NCBI GenBank assembly: GCA_013821455.1
Contig: JACDGS010000012.1
Location: forward strand, 1 to 64,000
Source: Chthoniobacterales bacterium
GTDB taxonomy: Bacteria > Verrucomicrobiota > Verrucomicrobiia > Chthoniobacterales > UBA10450
DNA length: 64,000 bases
Direction: 5' to 3'
In this document: positions 36,184 through 44,757 of the stretch, one piece after another
How positions within the stretch are numbered: the first letter of the stretch is position 1
How the letters are laid out: every line of letters starts with the position of its first letter
Position numbers and translations under genes: made by a program
The notes under the pieces: model-generated
What the model was told of the DNA's origin: nothing
What the model saw: only the letters and a program-made list of their open reading frames with translations
Database searches by the model: none

Positions 36184-36230
36184 CTCGTTAGGCGAAGCTA
36201 CCCCGAAAAGTCAGCCTAACGAATAAAGGA
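36184..36230. terminator. Facing motif pair upstream of mgtA
   Basis: TCGTTAGGC at 36185-36193 pairs with GCCTAACGA at 36214-36222 (9 bp, 20-base loop), and the right copy continues as GAATAAAGGA to 36230. It precedes the mgtA start rather than following a gene on this strand, so its role as a terminator is uncertain. Confidence 0.5.
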
Positions 36231-36488
36231 CCAAGCGCGATTTTTGAAGCAGGCTGCCTTAGGATTGTTTCGGATCTCCAACATAGCCTGGACAGACGAC
36301 CTGAGCGGTATGCGTGTCAGGTGAAAGGCGGACAAATTGCTTTCAAGGTCGCCGCCACCGCGCGACTGGCTCCGACCCTCCGCAAGCTAAGCGCTAAAAA
36401 AATCGTGCATCGCTCCTAACGAGTTTTCGCGCGCAAGGCTACGGTTTACTGGCTGGTTCCACAACCGTTTCCATCCCTCCGTGTCTCG

Positions 36489-36758
36489 CTAAGCCGCTGC
36501 TCGGCTTCCGAGGTAAGCCGGGCGCGGGAATGCTAGCATCGACGGTTTCACCCAATCCTCATGCGCCACCGTCTCGTAGCTAAGCTTCTTTTCCGCAATT
36601 TCGCTTAAGGCCACATCCGCCGCACCCATGCCGGGAGGGAGGGTAAGGAGAGGACGTGAGCCGGAAGCAAGCTGGCGCACCCGCAGGGAGACCATGTTGA
36701 CGAGGATTTTGTCATCTGCAATGACGTTTCGAGCAGCGAGAAGAAGTTGCGAATTCAT
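36489..36758 (-). CDS. RNA polymerase omega-like subunit
   Basis: The start at ATG 36758 gives MNSQLLLAARNVIADDKILVNMVSLRVRQLASGSRPLLTL, which follows the omega pattern: an N-terminal helix, the conserved V-N-M-V-S-x-R-V-R-Q-L, then ADVALSEIAEKKLSYE. At 89 residues it fits the family. The usual neighbour guanylate kinase is absent and the gene stands alone near repeats, so it may be a diverged second copy rather than the housekeeping rpoZ. Confidence 0.75.
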   Translation of the reverse strand: MNSQLLLAARNVIADDKILVNMVSLRVRQLASGSRPLLTLPPGMGAADVALSEIAEKKLSYETVAHEDWVKPSMLAFPRPAYLGSRAAA

Positions 36759-36969
36759 AATTTGGGACAGGATATGCCTCACTAGTTTGAGGCCTGAACT
36801 CCTATCGCTGTCTGAACCGTGTCAGTACTAGCAGAAGAGAAATTGGCCTAATTATCGCTCACTTTGTCGCGAAAGCAACCTGAACCTTTAGATCAGGGTC
36901 GCCGGCCGCTCGATCTACGATTTCTGCCTCCCGAGGAGCGGGATGAAATACCAACGATCGGGGCCTAAC

Positions 36970-37248
36970 TTAATCCAGCGACTTACTTTGCTCCGTCTTC
37001 CAGGCAATCTCCCTCTCATTGGCTTCCCGCACTCGCGACGCCATCATGTGATCGCGGTGACTATTCCGAAATATTCCGGTTACGATCAAGCCGGCCGGGT
37101 GCGTCTCGACTGAGTCAAAATCGAAAAAGTCCGCCGCCTGCAACGGGGCGCATTCCTCCCGCCGAATGACCATAAGCTTCCCGGCATGAGCAAGCCGGTA
37201 TTCTTTCGCATTCATTTCGCTTGGAGGTGAGGCCGGAGAAGGCATCAT
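36970..37248 (-). CDS. Hypothetical 92-residue protein
   Basis: An AGGAA lies just before the ATG at 37248; a second start at 37215 would give MNAKEYRLAHAGKLMVI. The product has no signal peptide or known motif; central VETHPAGLIVTGIFRN looks like a beta hairpin. It could be a real small protein or a chance frame. The GCCTAAC variant at 36963 is just after its stop. Confidence 0.4.
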   Translation of the reverse strand: MMPSPASPPSEMNAKEYRLAHAGKLMVIRREECAPLQAADFFDFDSVETHPAGLIVTGIFRNSHRDHMMASRVREANEREIAWKTEQSKSLD

Positions 37249-37713
<465 letters not shown>

Positions 37714-38455
37714 ATGAAACTAATATCATCTCTCGTTCTCCTTGGCGCGGCGCTGAGTCTGGCTCCGCTTGCGAGCACGCATTCATCTGGAGCAGCGGCA
37801 CCGGAATGCAGGACCTGCGAACGCTTGGCGGAGACAACAGTTACGCCTCGGCGATCAATGATAGCGGCGAAGTGACTGGTTACTCCGATATTACAGGCGG
37901 GGGGAACCCATGCTTTCGTTTGGACGGCCACGGGAGGCATGGTCGATATCGGCACTGCTTCCACCACCACCGGCGCTTTTGAAGCCTTCTTCTGGACCAA
38001 ACAAGCGGGCACGCGTGACATCGGCGCGGCGCCGCATCAGAGTTACACCACCGGCCGAGCGGTGAATGACAAGGACGAGGTGGTCGGCTTTAGCGGCGGT
38101 AATGTGGCGGTAGCGTTCTACTGGACTCGCGCCAGCGGCTTTCGGCCCATGCAAACCCTGGGCGGCGCGACGGCCGGAGCCTTCGGGATTAATGAATCGA
38201 GCATTATCGCTGGCTATAGCGCGACCAGTTCCGGCCCTACGCACGCGGCGCTTTGGCCGGATAGGGAAAAGTGCACCCGCAGGATCTCGGGACATTGCCT
38301 GGCGGAGCGGAGAGTCACGCCGTGGGGCTGAATAACTCGTCTCAAGTGGTGGGTAACGCTGACGTCCCGTCCCAAAAGCCAGTGTCTGACCGGAAAGGAG
38401 GGACGGTGTTCTCACCGCTCCTCCCCGGCCGCGCTGTCGGCCGTCCTCTGCCGTA
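37714..38455 (+). pseudogene. HAF-repeat secreted protein, multiply frameshifted
   Basis: ATG 37714 gives a signal peptide (MKLISSLVLLGAALSLAPLA) that leaves frame soon after. A second frame then reads HAFIWSSGTGMQDLRTLGGDNSYASAINDSGEVTGYSD, a third resumes at a G-run near 37901 as THAFVWTATGGMVDIG, and a further shift near 38265 restores VHPQDLGTLPGGAESHAVGLNNSSQVVG. These are HAF extracellular repeats (G-x-N-D/N-x-G-x-V-x-G). The 3' end runs into a CTGTAG palindrome. Three breaks make it clearly dead. Confidence 0.8.
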
Positions 38456-38495
38456 AAGCTGACTATGATTTCCGCTGGGACAGCGGACGCTACAG
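38432..38495. repeat. CTGTAG palindromic element (degenerate left arm)
   Basis: The right arm TCCGCTGGGACAGCGGACGC plus TACAG is intact; the left arm is degenerate. It cuts off the end of the HAF-repeat pseudogene. Confidence 0.7.
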
Positions 38496-38524
38496 CCTTA
38501 GGGCAACGACTCTGTCATTCGCTA

Positions 38525-38541
38525 GCCTAACGAGTAAAGGA
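38525..38541 (+). repeat. Extended motif copy
   Basis: GCCTAACGAGTAAAGGA lies 8 bases before a CTGTAG element; the same order recurs at 26585 and 41200. Confidence 0.85.
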
Positions 38542-38548
38542 GTGCCTC

Positions 38549-38617
38549 CTGTAGCGTCAGCTGTCTTCCGCCGAAATTCTGACAGGCCGATCCGCTGGGG
38601 GACAGCGGACGCTACAG
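38549..38617. repeat. CTGTAG palindromic element
   Basis: Arms CTGTAGCGTCAGCTGTC and GGACAGCGGACGCTACAG enclose about 30 bases. The outer ends are perfect complements. Confidence 0.8.
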
Positions 38618-38689
38618 ACCAGGGGGCGCGACACGCCATTAAACGCGACGGCGCGCGTCCCTCCAGCGGCGAGCGCGGAGACTCCCGGG

Positions 38690-39259
38690 ATGATACCGGA
38701 AGATTTGCGCGGGTGCGATGATCCGCGCAAGTTCACCCTTGTCGTGATCAAATTCATTCTTGGGGTTGTCGTGGGGATCGGCCTCGTTCTCGGGGCTGGT
38801 TTCCTCTTTATCGCACGCGGGGGATTAAGCCTGTCCACGGCCGGCGGTCCGCTCCCGATGGAGCGGTATCTCGCTCACACCGCGCTGGCAGCCTCGATCG
38901 GCGACGCCGCAGAGTATAAATCACCCGTGGGAGTGACCGAAGCGGATCTGCTGGAGGGCGCGCGGCTCTATCAACAAAATGGGTGCATGGGTTGCCACGG
39001 AGCCCTCGGCGAGGGACCCACGGCGAAGTCGAAGGCGATGTATCCGCACATACCGCCGCTGCTTCCGCCGTCGCATGGAGTTACGGACGATCCCGTGGGC
39101 GAGACGTATTGGGTAGTTAAAAACGGCATCCGTTTCAGCGGGATGCCGTCCTTTGGGGCAAAATTGAGCGAGACCGAGTTATGGCAGATCACCCAGATTT
39201 TGCATAACGCGGATAAGCTACCGCAGTCGGTGCAGGAAGCTTTGCGCGCAAAGCGATAG
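38690..39259 (+). CDS. Membrane-anchored cytochrome c
   Basis: The 189-residue protein has one N-terminal hydrophobic segment (LVVIKFILGVVVGIGLVLGAGFLFI) and a periplasmic class I cytochrome c domain with haem motif CMGCH near residue 99 and axial Met in SGMPSFGAKLSE. It would carry electrons at the outer face of the membrane. No oxidase or other respiratory gene is nearby; it is flanked by repeats and seems to be transcribed alone. Confidence 0.9.
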   Translation: MIPEDLRGCDDPRKFTLVVIKFILGVVVGIGLVLGAGFLFIARGGLSLSTAGGPLPMERYLAHTALAASIGDAAEYKSPVGVTEADLLEGARLYQQNGCMGCHGALGEGPTAKSKAMYPHIPPLLPPSHGVTDDPVGETYWVVKNGIRFSGMPSFGAKLSETELWQITQILHNADKLPQSVQEALRAKR

Positions 39260-39273
39260 TCCGAATACCGCCT

Positions 39274-39290
39274 GCCTAACGAATAAAGGA
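39274..39290 (+). repeat. Extended motif copy after cytochrome c gene
   Basis: GCCTAACGAATAAAGGA, 15 bases beyond the stop of the cytochrome gene. Confidence 0.85.
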
Positions 39291-39300
39291 CTGAAGAGAA

Positions 39301-39349
39301 GTTGAAAGTTGAAAGTTGAAAGTTGGAAGTTGGAAGTTGGAAGTTGAAG
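39301..39349. repeat. Heptanucleotide tandem repeat GTTGAAA/GTTGGAA
   Basis: Seven 7-base units with one transition that splits the array into two blocks. Confidence 0.85.
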
Positions 39350-39490
39350 GAAAAATAGAGAGGCAAGAACTGCTTTCTTGTAGGGCGCCTCTCGGCGAGA
39401 GGCGCGGAGCACTCAACAGAAACGCTGTTGCAGCCAGATAAACAGCGCGGGTTCCTCTGCCGAGGCATTCATCGTGCTTTGCTCCATGGG

Positions 39491-40255
39491 GTGGACTCAT
39501 ACGATGTTCTCTCCGAGGGCTGTCGATCGCCCCTCACTTCCCGGCAAATTTCCGACCTCTTCCACGCCGGTAGATTCGGTCGAGAAGAGCCCTGCCGACG
39601 ATCCGGCGCGAACACTTGGCGCACCATCGATGAGCTATTTCCTCTGCTCAAATACGACTCCGCCGGCCCGACCGTGCAGGCCCGGGAATCGCTGACTGCC
39701 GCCGCAAAGACCCCGCTCTTCCGTGCCTGCATCCTTCTCCTGGCCGGCGGAGCGGCATTTCTTTACTGGGATCGCCTGGTCAGTCACTCGCCTGACCTTG
39801 GACCGATCCTCAGAGTTCCCCATTATCATCACCAAAACGCTTCCATGCTCACACCGCCTGCCACGACCGCCTTGCCCCAGAACGCTGTCGCCTCGCGGCC
39901 AGCCGTTTTTCGGGTGTCAGTGACGGATCGAACACAATTTGACGAGGATCATCTGGCGGCGGAGGGGAGACAGCGTGAACAGCAGGCGCGCGACCAGGCG
40001 GCCTTAGCCGAGCGGATGCGAATCGAAGCCGAAGAGCGACAACGCGCAGCGCGCAAGGCGGCCGGCCGCAACGTCATCGTCCCTTTTGTCTGGATCAATG
40101 GGCAACGCCTTCGAAATGTCGTGAAAGAAAATGTAGTCACCCACTCGGGGACCGACGAGACCTTAATCTACCGCAACGGAGTCGCCTCGCTTTACTACGT
40201 CTGGGAGATCAGCGGACAGCTCGACAGTTGCTTATTGCGATTACGAGAGAATTGA
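39491..40255 (+). CDS. GYF_2-like domain membrane protein with coiled coil
   Basis: The start is taken at GTG 39491 (VDSYDVLSEGCRSPLTSRQI); a longer frame from 39428 has unconvincing sequence. The N-terminal 50 residues fit the GYF_2/DUF4339 type (PLTSRQISDLFHAGRFG, then WRTIDELFPLLKY). A membrane helix follows (TPLFRACILLLAGGAAFLYW), then a charged coil (EGRQREQQARDQAALAERMRIEAEERQRAARKA) and a C-terminal beta domain. The family is associated with regulatory membrane proteins of unknown role. The original N-terminus may be shortened. Confidence 0.6.
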   Translation: MDSYDVLSEGCRSPLTSRQISDLFHAGRFGREEPCRRSGANTWRTIDELFPLLKYDSAGPTVQARESLTAAAKTPLFRACILLLAGGAAFLYWDRLVSHSPDLGPILRVPHYHHQNASMLTPPATTALPQNAVASRPAVFRVSVTDRTQFDEDHLAAEGRQREQQARDQAALAERMRIEAEERQRAARKAAGRNVIVPFVWINGQRLRNVVKENVVTHSGTDETLIYRNGVASLYYVWEISGQLDSCLLRLREN

Positions 40256-40395
40256 CCAGCGCGTAGTTGAGACTGCTTTGGCGAGGAAGAACCTGCTTGA
40301 GCATTCTCGGCTCTGATCGATTCCTTGTGGAGCCCGGCCGCGGGGTAAAACAAAAATATCGGGCCTCGACGCGGCAAACGATTATTCCTGTCTCC

Positions 40396-41169
40396 ATGCT
40401 CTATTCCTGCGGGGCATTTACGCCCTCCTTTCCTGGAAAACCAATAAGACACCTGCTGCGGCCGATTAAGCCGCTTGCCGGTCTTGCCCTCATCCTTCTG
40501 GCGATGGCGGGAAAGCTGATCGCCGCGCCCGAGGCGCCGCCCGCTGGCGCGGCCGATCGGATAGGCCTGGCCGAAGCAACAAAACGACACGCCGTGTTAT
40601 ACGCGCCGCATCCTACTTATCCTTATGATGCCCGCGTCCGGCATCAGATCGGCTCGGGGGTTGCGCAAGTCCAGGTCGATGAAAATACCGGCTTGGTGCA
40701 AAGCGTGGTCATGTCCCCAGGCACTGGTTCAACCATTCTTGATCAGGAGACGATCAAAACCCTTCTTCGCTGGAAGGTGCAGCCGCATACCCTCACTAAA
40801 CTCCGCGTGCCCATCTCCTATTCCCTGGCGGGAGTTAGCTTCACTTTAGACAAGCGAGAACAGTCGTTAGTCGAGATGCTTACTCCTTACCTCGGGTCGG
40901 GGACATTACGCAAAGCGCCTGCTCCCACCTATCCGGTGCCGCAGAGCTGGGGCTACAAGCACGGCAAGGGAGTTTATGAGTTACAGGTCGATCCCTCAGG
41001 CAGAGTGACCGACGTGAAAGTCCTGCAGAGCAGCGGGGATGCAATCTTCGACAAGACCGTGCGAAAGACTTTGCTGAAGTGGCAACTCACGCGCGGACCG
41101 CTCGTCGTCGAGATACCGCTAAGATTCGTGCTCACTCCCAACAGCTATCGCTTGGACGTGGCCCGATAA
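40396..41169 (+). CDS. TonB C-terminal-like energy transducer, two domains
   Basis: The start at ATG 40396 is chosen because upstream sequence is low quality. The 257-residue product has a membrane segment (LAGLALILLAMAGKLIAAP) and two TonB C-terminal-like domains: PTYPYDARVRHQIGSGVAQVQVDENTGLVQSVVMSPGTGSTILDQETIKTLLRWKV and PTYPVPQSWGYKHGKGVYELQVDPSGRVTDVKVLQSSGD. Each has the Y-P/A-x-x-A-R and V-x-V-D-x-x-G-x-V pattern. Such proteins link to outer membrane transporters. No TonB-dependent receptor is next to it. Confidence 0.75.
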   Translation: MLYSCGAFTPSFPGKPIRHLLRPIKPLAGLALILLAMAGKLIAAPEAPPAGAADRIGLAEATKRHAVLYAPHPTYPYDARVRHQIGSGVAQVQVDENTGLVQSVVMSPGTGSTILDQETIKTLLRWKVQPHTLTKLRVPISYSLAGVSFTLDKREQSLVEMLTPYLGSGTLRKAPAPTYPVPQSWGYKHGKGVYELQVDPSGRVTDVKVLQSSGDAIFDKTVRKTLLKWQLTRGPLVVEIPLRFVLTPNSYRLDVAR

Positions 41170-41199
41170 GACGCTGGATCGAACGCAACTCGTGTGCCA

Positions 41200-41215
41200 G
41201 CCTAACGAGTAAAGG
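41200..41215 (+). repeat. Extended motif copy before a CTGTAG element
   Basis: GCCTAACGAGTAAAGG, followed within 5 bases by the element at 41221. Confidence 0.85.
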
Positions 41216-41220
41216 GCTTG

Positions 41221-41289
41221 CTGTAGCGTCGGTTGTCCTCAGCCGAAAATCTAGGAAGCCCGATCCGCTGGGGACAGCGGACGCTACAG
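41221..41289. repeat. CTGTAG palindromic element
   Basis: Arms CTGTAGCGTCGGTTGTCC and GGGACAGCGGACGCTACAG, with about 32 bases between. Confidence 0.8.
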
Positions 41290-41574
41290 TCGAAAGTAGC
41301 TGCAACGGATGCGAGGCAACGGCCAGGCTTGGGAAGTCCGATCCTCTAACGAGCGCTAGGCAAAGTGGAAAGGGAAGCGCAGAGTGCTGGGGTATTAATT
41401 AATGGTTTGAGAGTTAGTGTGACGAGCTGCAATTGCCTAACGATTAAAGGACCGATCTCCGCAGGCGTGAGAATGTCGCCGTCGGTTGACTCCGCCACGA
41501 CAAGCACTGGCCATCCGGCGGCAAGTCACACTATCTTCTTGACCTCGGCTGCTACGACCTCCTAGAGATAGACC

Positions 41575-43365
41575 ATGCACGATTGTCATCCTTCCCGGTT
41601 GCGAGGTGGCTTGGCCTTGATTCAGCTTGTTTTCGTCGTCGCCTTCCAGAACGCCGATGCGGGCAGCGCGACTTGGGTTCTTCATCCGAGCAGCGGCGAT
41701 TGGAACCAGGCGGCTAACTGGACGCCCGCGCAAATTCCCAACGGCCCCACCGACAGCGCCACCTTTGGCGTTTCCGACATCACTAATCTCTCCGTGGGCA
41801 AGACAGCGATTGAGGTGAATGGCGTCGTTTTTAACCCGGGAGCGAGTGCTTTTACCACGACGGTGACCTATCCCGCAGCCCTTTTCACGATTAGTGGCGC
41901 GGGCGTGATCAATAACTCCGGCACTATGCAGAATTTCGTAACCCCAACCTCAGCGTCGGGGCCGAACACCGCGACGACTACCTTTACCGGCAACGCTAGC
42001 GCCGGCGCCTTGACTACCTTCACCAACCAAGGGAGCGCCGGGCCGCCTCCAGGGTTGCTGCAATTTCTCAGTTCCTCTAGTGCAGGCAGCGCCATGATTT
42101 TTAACAACGGCGGAATCGCTCCTACATCCGGCGGCGCGACCAGATTTTCCGACTCCGCGACGGCCGCGAATAGCACCATTGTTTGTCGAGGCGGCACCGT
42201 GGGGTCCGCGCAGGGAGGGACTCTCTATGTCCTCCTCAACTCGACCGCCGACCACAGTACCATCACCCTCGAAGGCGCCGGAGTTGCGGTAGCGGCTGGC
42301 GGCGTGGCCCAGCTCTCTGATAGCGCAACGGCGGCTAACGCCAATATCTTCGTCCTCGGAGGGTCAGTGAGCGGCGCAGGTGGTGGATCGCTTCAGTTTT
42401 ATGCCGGCGCGTGCGGGGGTGACGCCACTATCACGCTTTCCGGGCCATCGGGAGGCAGCAGCTTCGGCGGCTCCGCCCTGTTCGACCTCACCTCGACCGC
42501 GGGTAACGCCTTTCTCACGGCAGACTCAGGTAGTCTCGGCGCGGCCGGTAGCACTACCGTAGGGTTTTATTCTGACTCCACTGGCGGCACCGCGCGAGTC
42601 CGGCTTCTGCATACCGGAACACTCAATATCGGCGCCCATAATGTGCCGGGAGTGACCATCGGCTCGCTCGAAGGCGACGGCATTGCCGCGCTCGGCGTCT
42701 CGGACCATCCGGGCCAGGGACGCAATCTCACCATTGGCAGCAACAATCTCAGCACCACCTTTTCCGGGACGATCCAGGACAACGGCGGAGGCTCACTCAC
42801 CAAGCTCGGCAATGGGCGGCTGACACTTACAGGCCCGAGCACTTACACCCGTCACACTTCCGTTCAGGCCGGGCAGCTCCTGATTAGCAACCTGACTGGC
42901 TCCGGCACGGGGACTGGGCCAGTGCAGGTAAACGGTGGCACGCTGGGCGGAAGCGGCACCATTGCCGGTCCAGTTACGGTTGGTCGTGGCACAGGTCGCG
43001 CCGCCTTCATCTCCCCGGGCAATGGCGACAAGAGCATAGGCGCTCTCACCATCCAGAGCGCCCTCACTTGCCGGGCTAACTGCATTTACAGTTGCGGTAT
43101 CAGCCGCGACCGCGGAACGGCTGATCGCCTCGTCGCCAGCGGCACAACCATTGCAGCAGGGGCCATGATCTCCCTTTCTCTGAATGGAACGGGCACCCTC
43201 GCCCAGGGGACAGTTTTCATCTTGCTCGACAACACGTCTGCCAATCCGATCGCCGGCACCTTCGCCAATCTCCCGGACGGCGGGATCGTTACGGTGGGTG
43301 GGCTGAACTTCCAGGCTAACTACGAAGGCGGGGATGGGAACGACCTTACGCTGACCGTCCTTTAG
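41575..43365 (+). CDS. Autotransporter-associated beta-strand repeat protein, secreted
   Basis: The 596-residue protein has a signal peptide (residues 8-30) and a Ser/Thr/Gly-rich beta-helical body with many G-x-G and N-N-G turns. The C-terminal third has the autotransporter-associated repeat: GNGRLTLTGPSTYTRHTSVQAGQLLISN followed by VNGGTLGGSGTIAGPVTVGRG. No beta-barrel translocator is present, so it is released or surface-bound by another route. This type is abundant in Verrucomicrobia. It is monocistronic. Confidence 0.85.
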   Translation: MHDCHPSRLRGGLALIQLVFVVAFQNADAGSATWVLHPSSGDWNQAANWTPAQIPNGPTDSATFGVSDITNLSVGKTAIEVNGVVFNPGASAFTTTVTYPAALFTISGAGVINNSGTMQNFVTPTSASGPNTATTTFTGNASAGALTTFTNQGSAGPPPGLLQFLSSSSAGSAMIFNNGGIAPTSGGATRFSDSATAANSTIVCRGGTVGSAQGGTLYVLLNSTADHSTITLEGAGVAVAAGGVAQLSDSATAANANIFVLGGSVSGAGGGSLQFYAGACGGDATITLSGPSGGSSFGGSALFDLTSTAGNAFLTADSGSLGAAGSTTVGFYSDSTGGTARVRLLHTGTLNIGAHNVPGVTIGSLEGDGIAALGVSDHPGQGRNLTIGSNNLSTTFSGTIQDNGGGSLTKLGNGRLTLTGPSTYTRHTSVQAGQLLISNLTGSGTGTGPVQVNGGTLGGSGTIAGPVTVGRGTGRAAFISPGNGDKSIGALTIQSALTCRANCIYSCGISRDRGTADRLVASGTTIAAGAMISLSLNGTGTLAQGTVFILLDNTSANPIAGTFANLPDGGIVTVGGLNFQANYEGGDGNDLTLTVL

Positions 43366-43859
43366 GTTGCCACCGAGTTTCTAAGGGAAAGTGGAAAGTG
43401 TAGCTGCAACGGCTGCGAAGCAACGGCCAGGCTTTCAAAGTCGGAAGTCGGAGAGTAGAAAGTTAGCCAGTGGAAGCAAAGAACGGGGCGGGCTGAAGTA
43501 GAAAAAGAGCTGTAGCGTCGGCTGTCCTCAGCCGAAATCTGCCGGGCGTCGATCCGCTGAGGACAGCGGACACTACAGCGGCCTAACGAGTGGCCGCTGT
43601 AGCCGCCTCTCTGTGAGAGGTAACCCCAACTAGCACCCAAACCGGTGTCACTATAAACCTATTCATGTCTCGCGAGCCGAAGCAAGGAGAAAGCGACGAC
43701 ACGCAGCGGCGACGGATGGCGTCATCGTTTGGGCCACGGAACAATCTCATCGTTAGGATGGAAAGTCCGCCGCGCACCTTGTCGCTCTCTTCGAGCAGCG
43801 TTCAGATGATTAAGTTATCTCCAGCCATTACCTAATGAAAGCCGCCAAACCTGCTTAGC
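43366..43859. other. Intergenic repeat cluster
   Basis: It holds the AACGG/CCAGGCTT repeat near 43397-43440, a CTGTAG element at 43510-43578 and a motif copy at 43581-43590. No gene was seen. After this point exact motif copies stop for 18.5 kb. Confidence 0.7.
43510..43578. repeat. CTGTAG palindromic element followed by a motif copy
   Basis: Arms CTGTAGCGTCGGCTGTCC and GGACAGCGGACACTACAG, then GCCTAACGAG at 43581-43590. Confidence 0.8.
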
Positions 43860-44432
43860 TCACTCGACTTCGTCGCGCCAATAATGCGCCAGACCCGGTA
43901 GCAGCAGCGCGTGAAAATGGAACAATTTCATCTCCGCGCGGGCCGCCTCTTTCTTCCAGTGATCTACCCCCACACGATACGAACCGACGACAAGGCTGGT
44001 TCGGTCCTGTCCACCTTGCAGGTCAAAGAGCGCGTATAACGAATTCGGACGCGACCTGACGTCGCTTCCACAGTGTACGAAAACCGCGCCATGCGCCATT
44101 TTGCTTACCGCTGCTCTTATCGTAGAAGGATCGATAGGACCGTGAGTTTGTGCTTTTTGGTCGATTGGTAAACTGACCACCTTGAAATGAAGCCTCTTTG
44201 CGCCCTCATCGAGACTTTCACGGTCCGTATTTAGCTTGACCACGGTGTGAACCCCGAGCCTTTTGAGATAATCCCAGCCATCTTTTGTGAGTGGCTCCCC
44301 GCCACGATAAATTTTGCGGTGCGAATCGACGGTGGCGAAGTTTGGTATCGTTTTGACTGTCGGAAAATTCGATTGGCACCCATCCAGCAACGCCGCTGAT
44401 AGGAGCAACGTGATCGAGATACGTGGAGACAT
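43860..44432 (-). CDS. Lipoprotein with a dual-specificity phosphatase fold and split P-loop
   Basis: The 190-residue protein has a lipobox (LLDGC) and a tyrosine/dual-specificity phosphatase-like body: FATVDSHRKIYRGGEPLTKDGWDYLKRLGVHTVVKLN, then VFVHC and GGQDRTSLVVGSYRV. In this family the catalytic Cys is followed after five residues by Arg (C-x5-R). Here 17 extra codons lie between HC and QGGQDRTS (about 44019-44069), so the active-site loop is split. Without them the loop would read C-Q-G-G-Q-D-R, a normal C-x5-R. The protein is therefore unlikely to be active unless the insert folds out. Confidence 0.8.
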   Translation of the reverse strand: MSPRISITLLLSAALLDGCQSNFPTVKTIPNFATVDSHRKIYRGGEPLTKDGWDYLKRLGVHTVVKLNTDRESLDEGAKRLHFKVVSLPIDQKAQTHGPIDPSTIRAAVSKMAHGAVFVHCGSDVRSRPNSLYALFDLQGGQDRTSLVVGSYRVGVDHWKKEAARAEMKLFHFHALLLPGLAHYWRDEVE

Positions 44433-44757
44433 TCCGCGTTTTTATCGAGTCGTAGGCACGAAGTGAACATTATATTTGTTGATTCTACCCCGCCTACACC
44501 CGGTGTTTAGATCAGCCGCGCGAAAGCCCGGCCTCGCTTGCAGCTGCGTTACGGCGGCGGCGGGGAAGATTGGCACTCTCTTCGAGAGGTAGAAAGCCCG
44601 GCCACTCCTTCACCCGCGTTACGGCGTCTTTTGAGTCAGAGCCGAGCGACTGGTGAAGCCGGCGGTTCCCCGTGCCACATGTAACAAGTCTGTTACGACA
44701 CTTTGCTTGGTACAGGGCGCGTTTCGGGTTTATGAAGCGGAAACCGAAAGGACATCC
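44433..44757. other. Intergenic with GC-rich REP copies
   Basis: Two copies of the repeat with AAAGCCCGGCC followed by CGTTACGGCG lie at about 44519-44635. No gene was seen. An AAGGA precedes the ATG at 44758. Confidence 0.6.

Larger units (their letters stand above)
41170..41574. other. Intergenic repeat cluster
   Basis: It holds motif copies at 41200-41215 (extended) and 41435-41451 (GATTAAAGGA form), a CTGTAG element at 41221-41289, and a copy of the AACGG/CCAGGCTT repeat near 41301-41340. No gene was seen. Confidence 0.7.

Noticed and set aside
36231-36422. Open frame ending VVHRS-like just before a motif copy
   Set aside because: No ATG, GTG or TTG start in frame; noted only because the motif supplies its stop.
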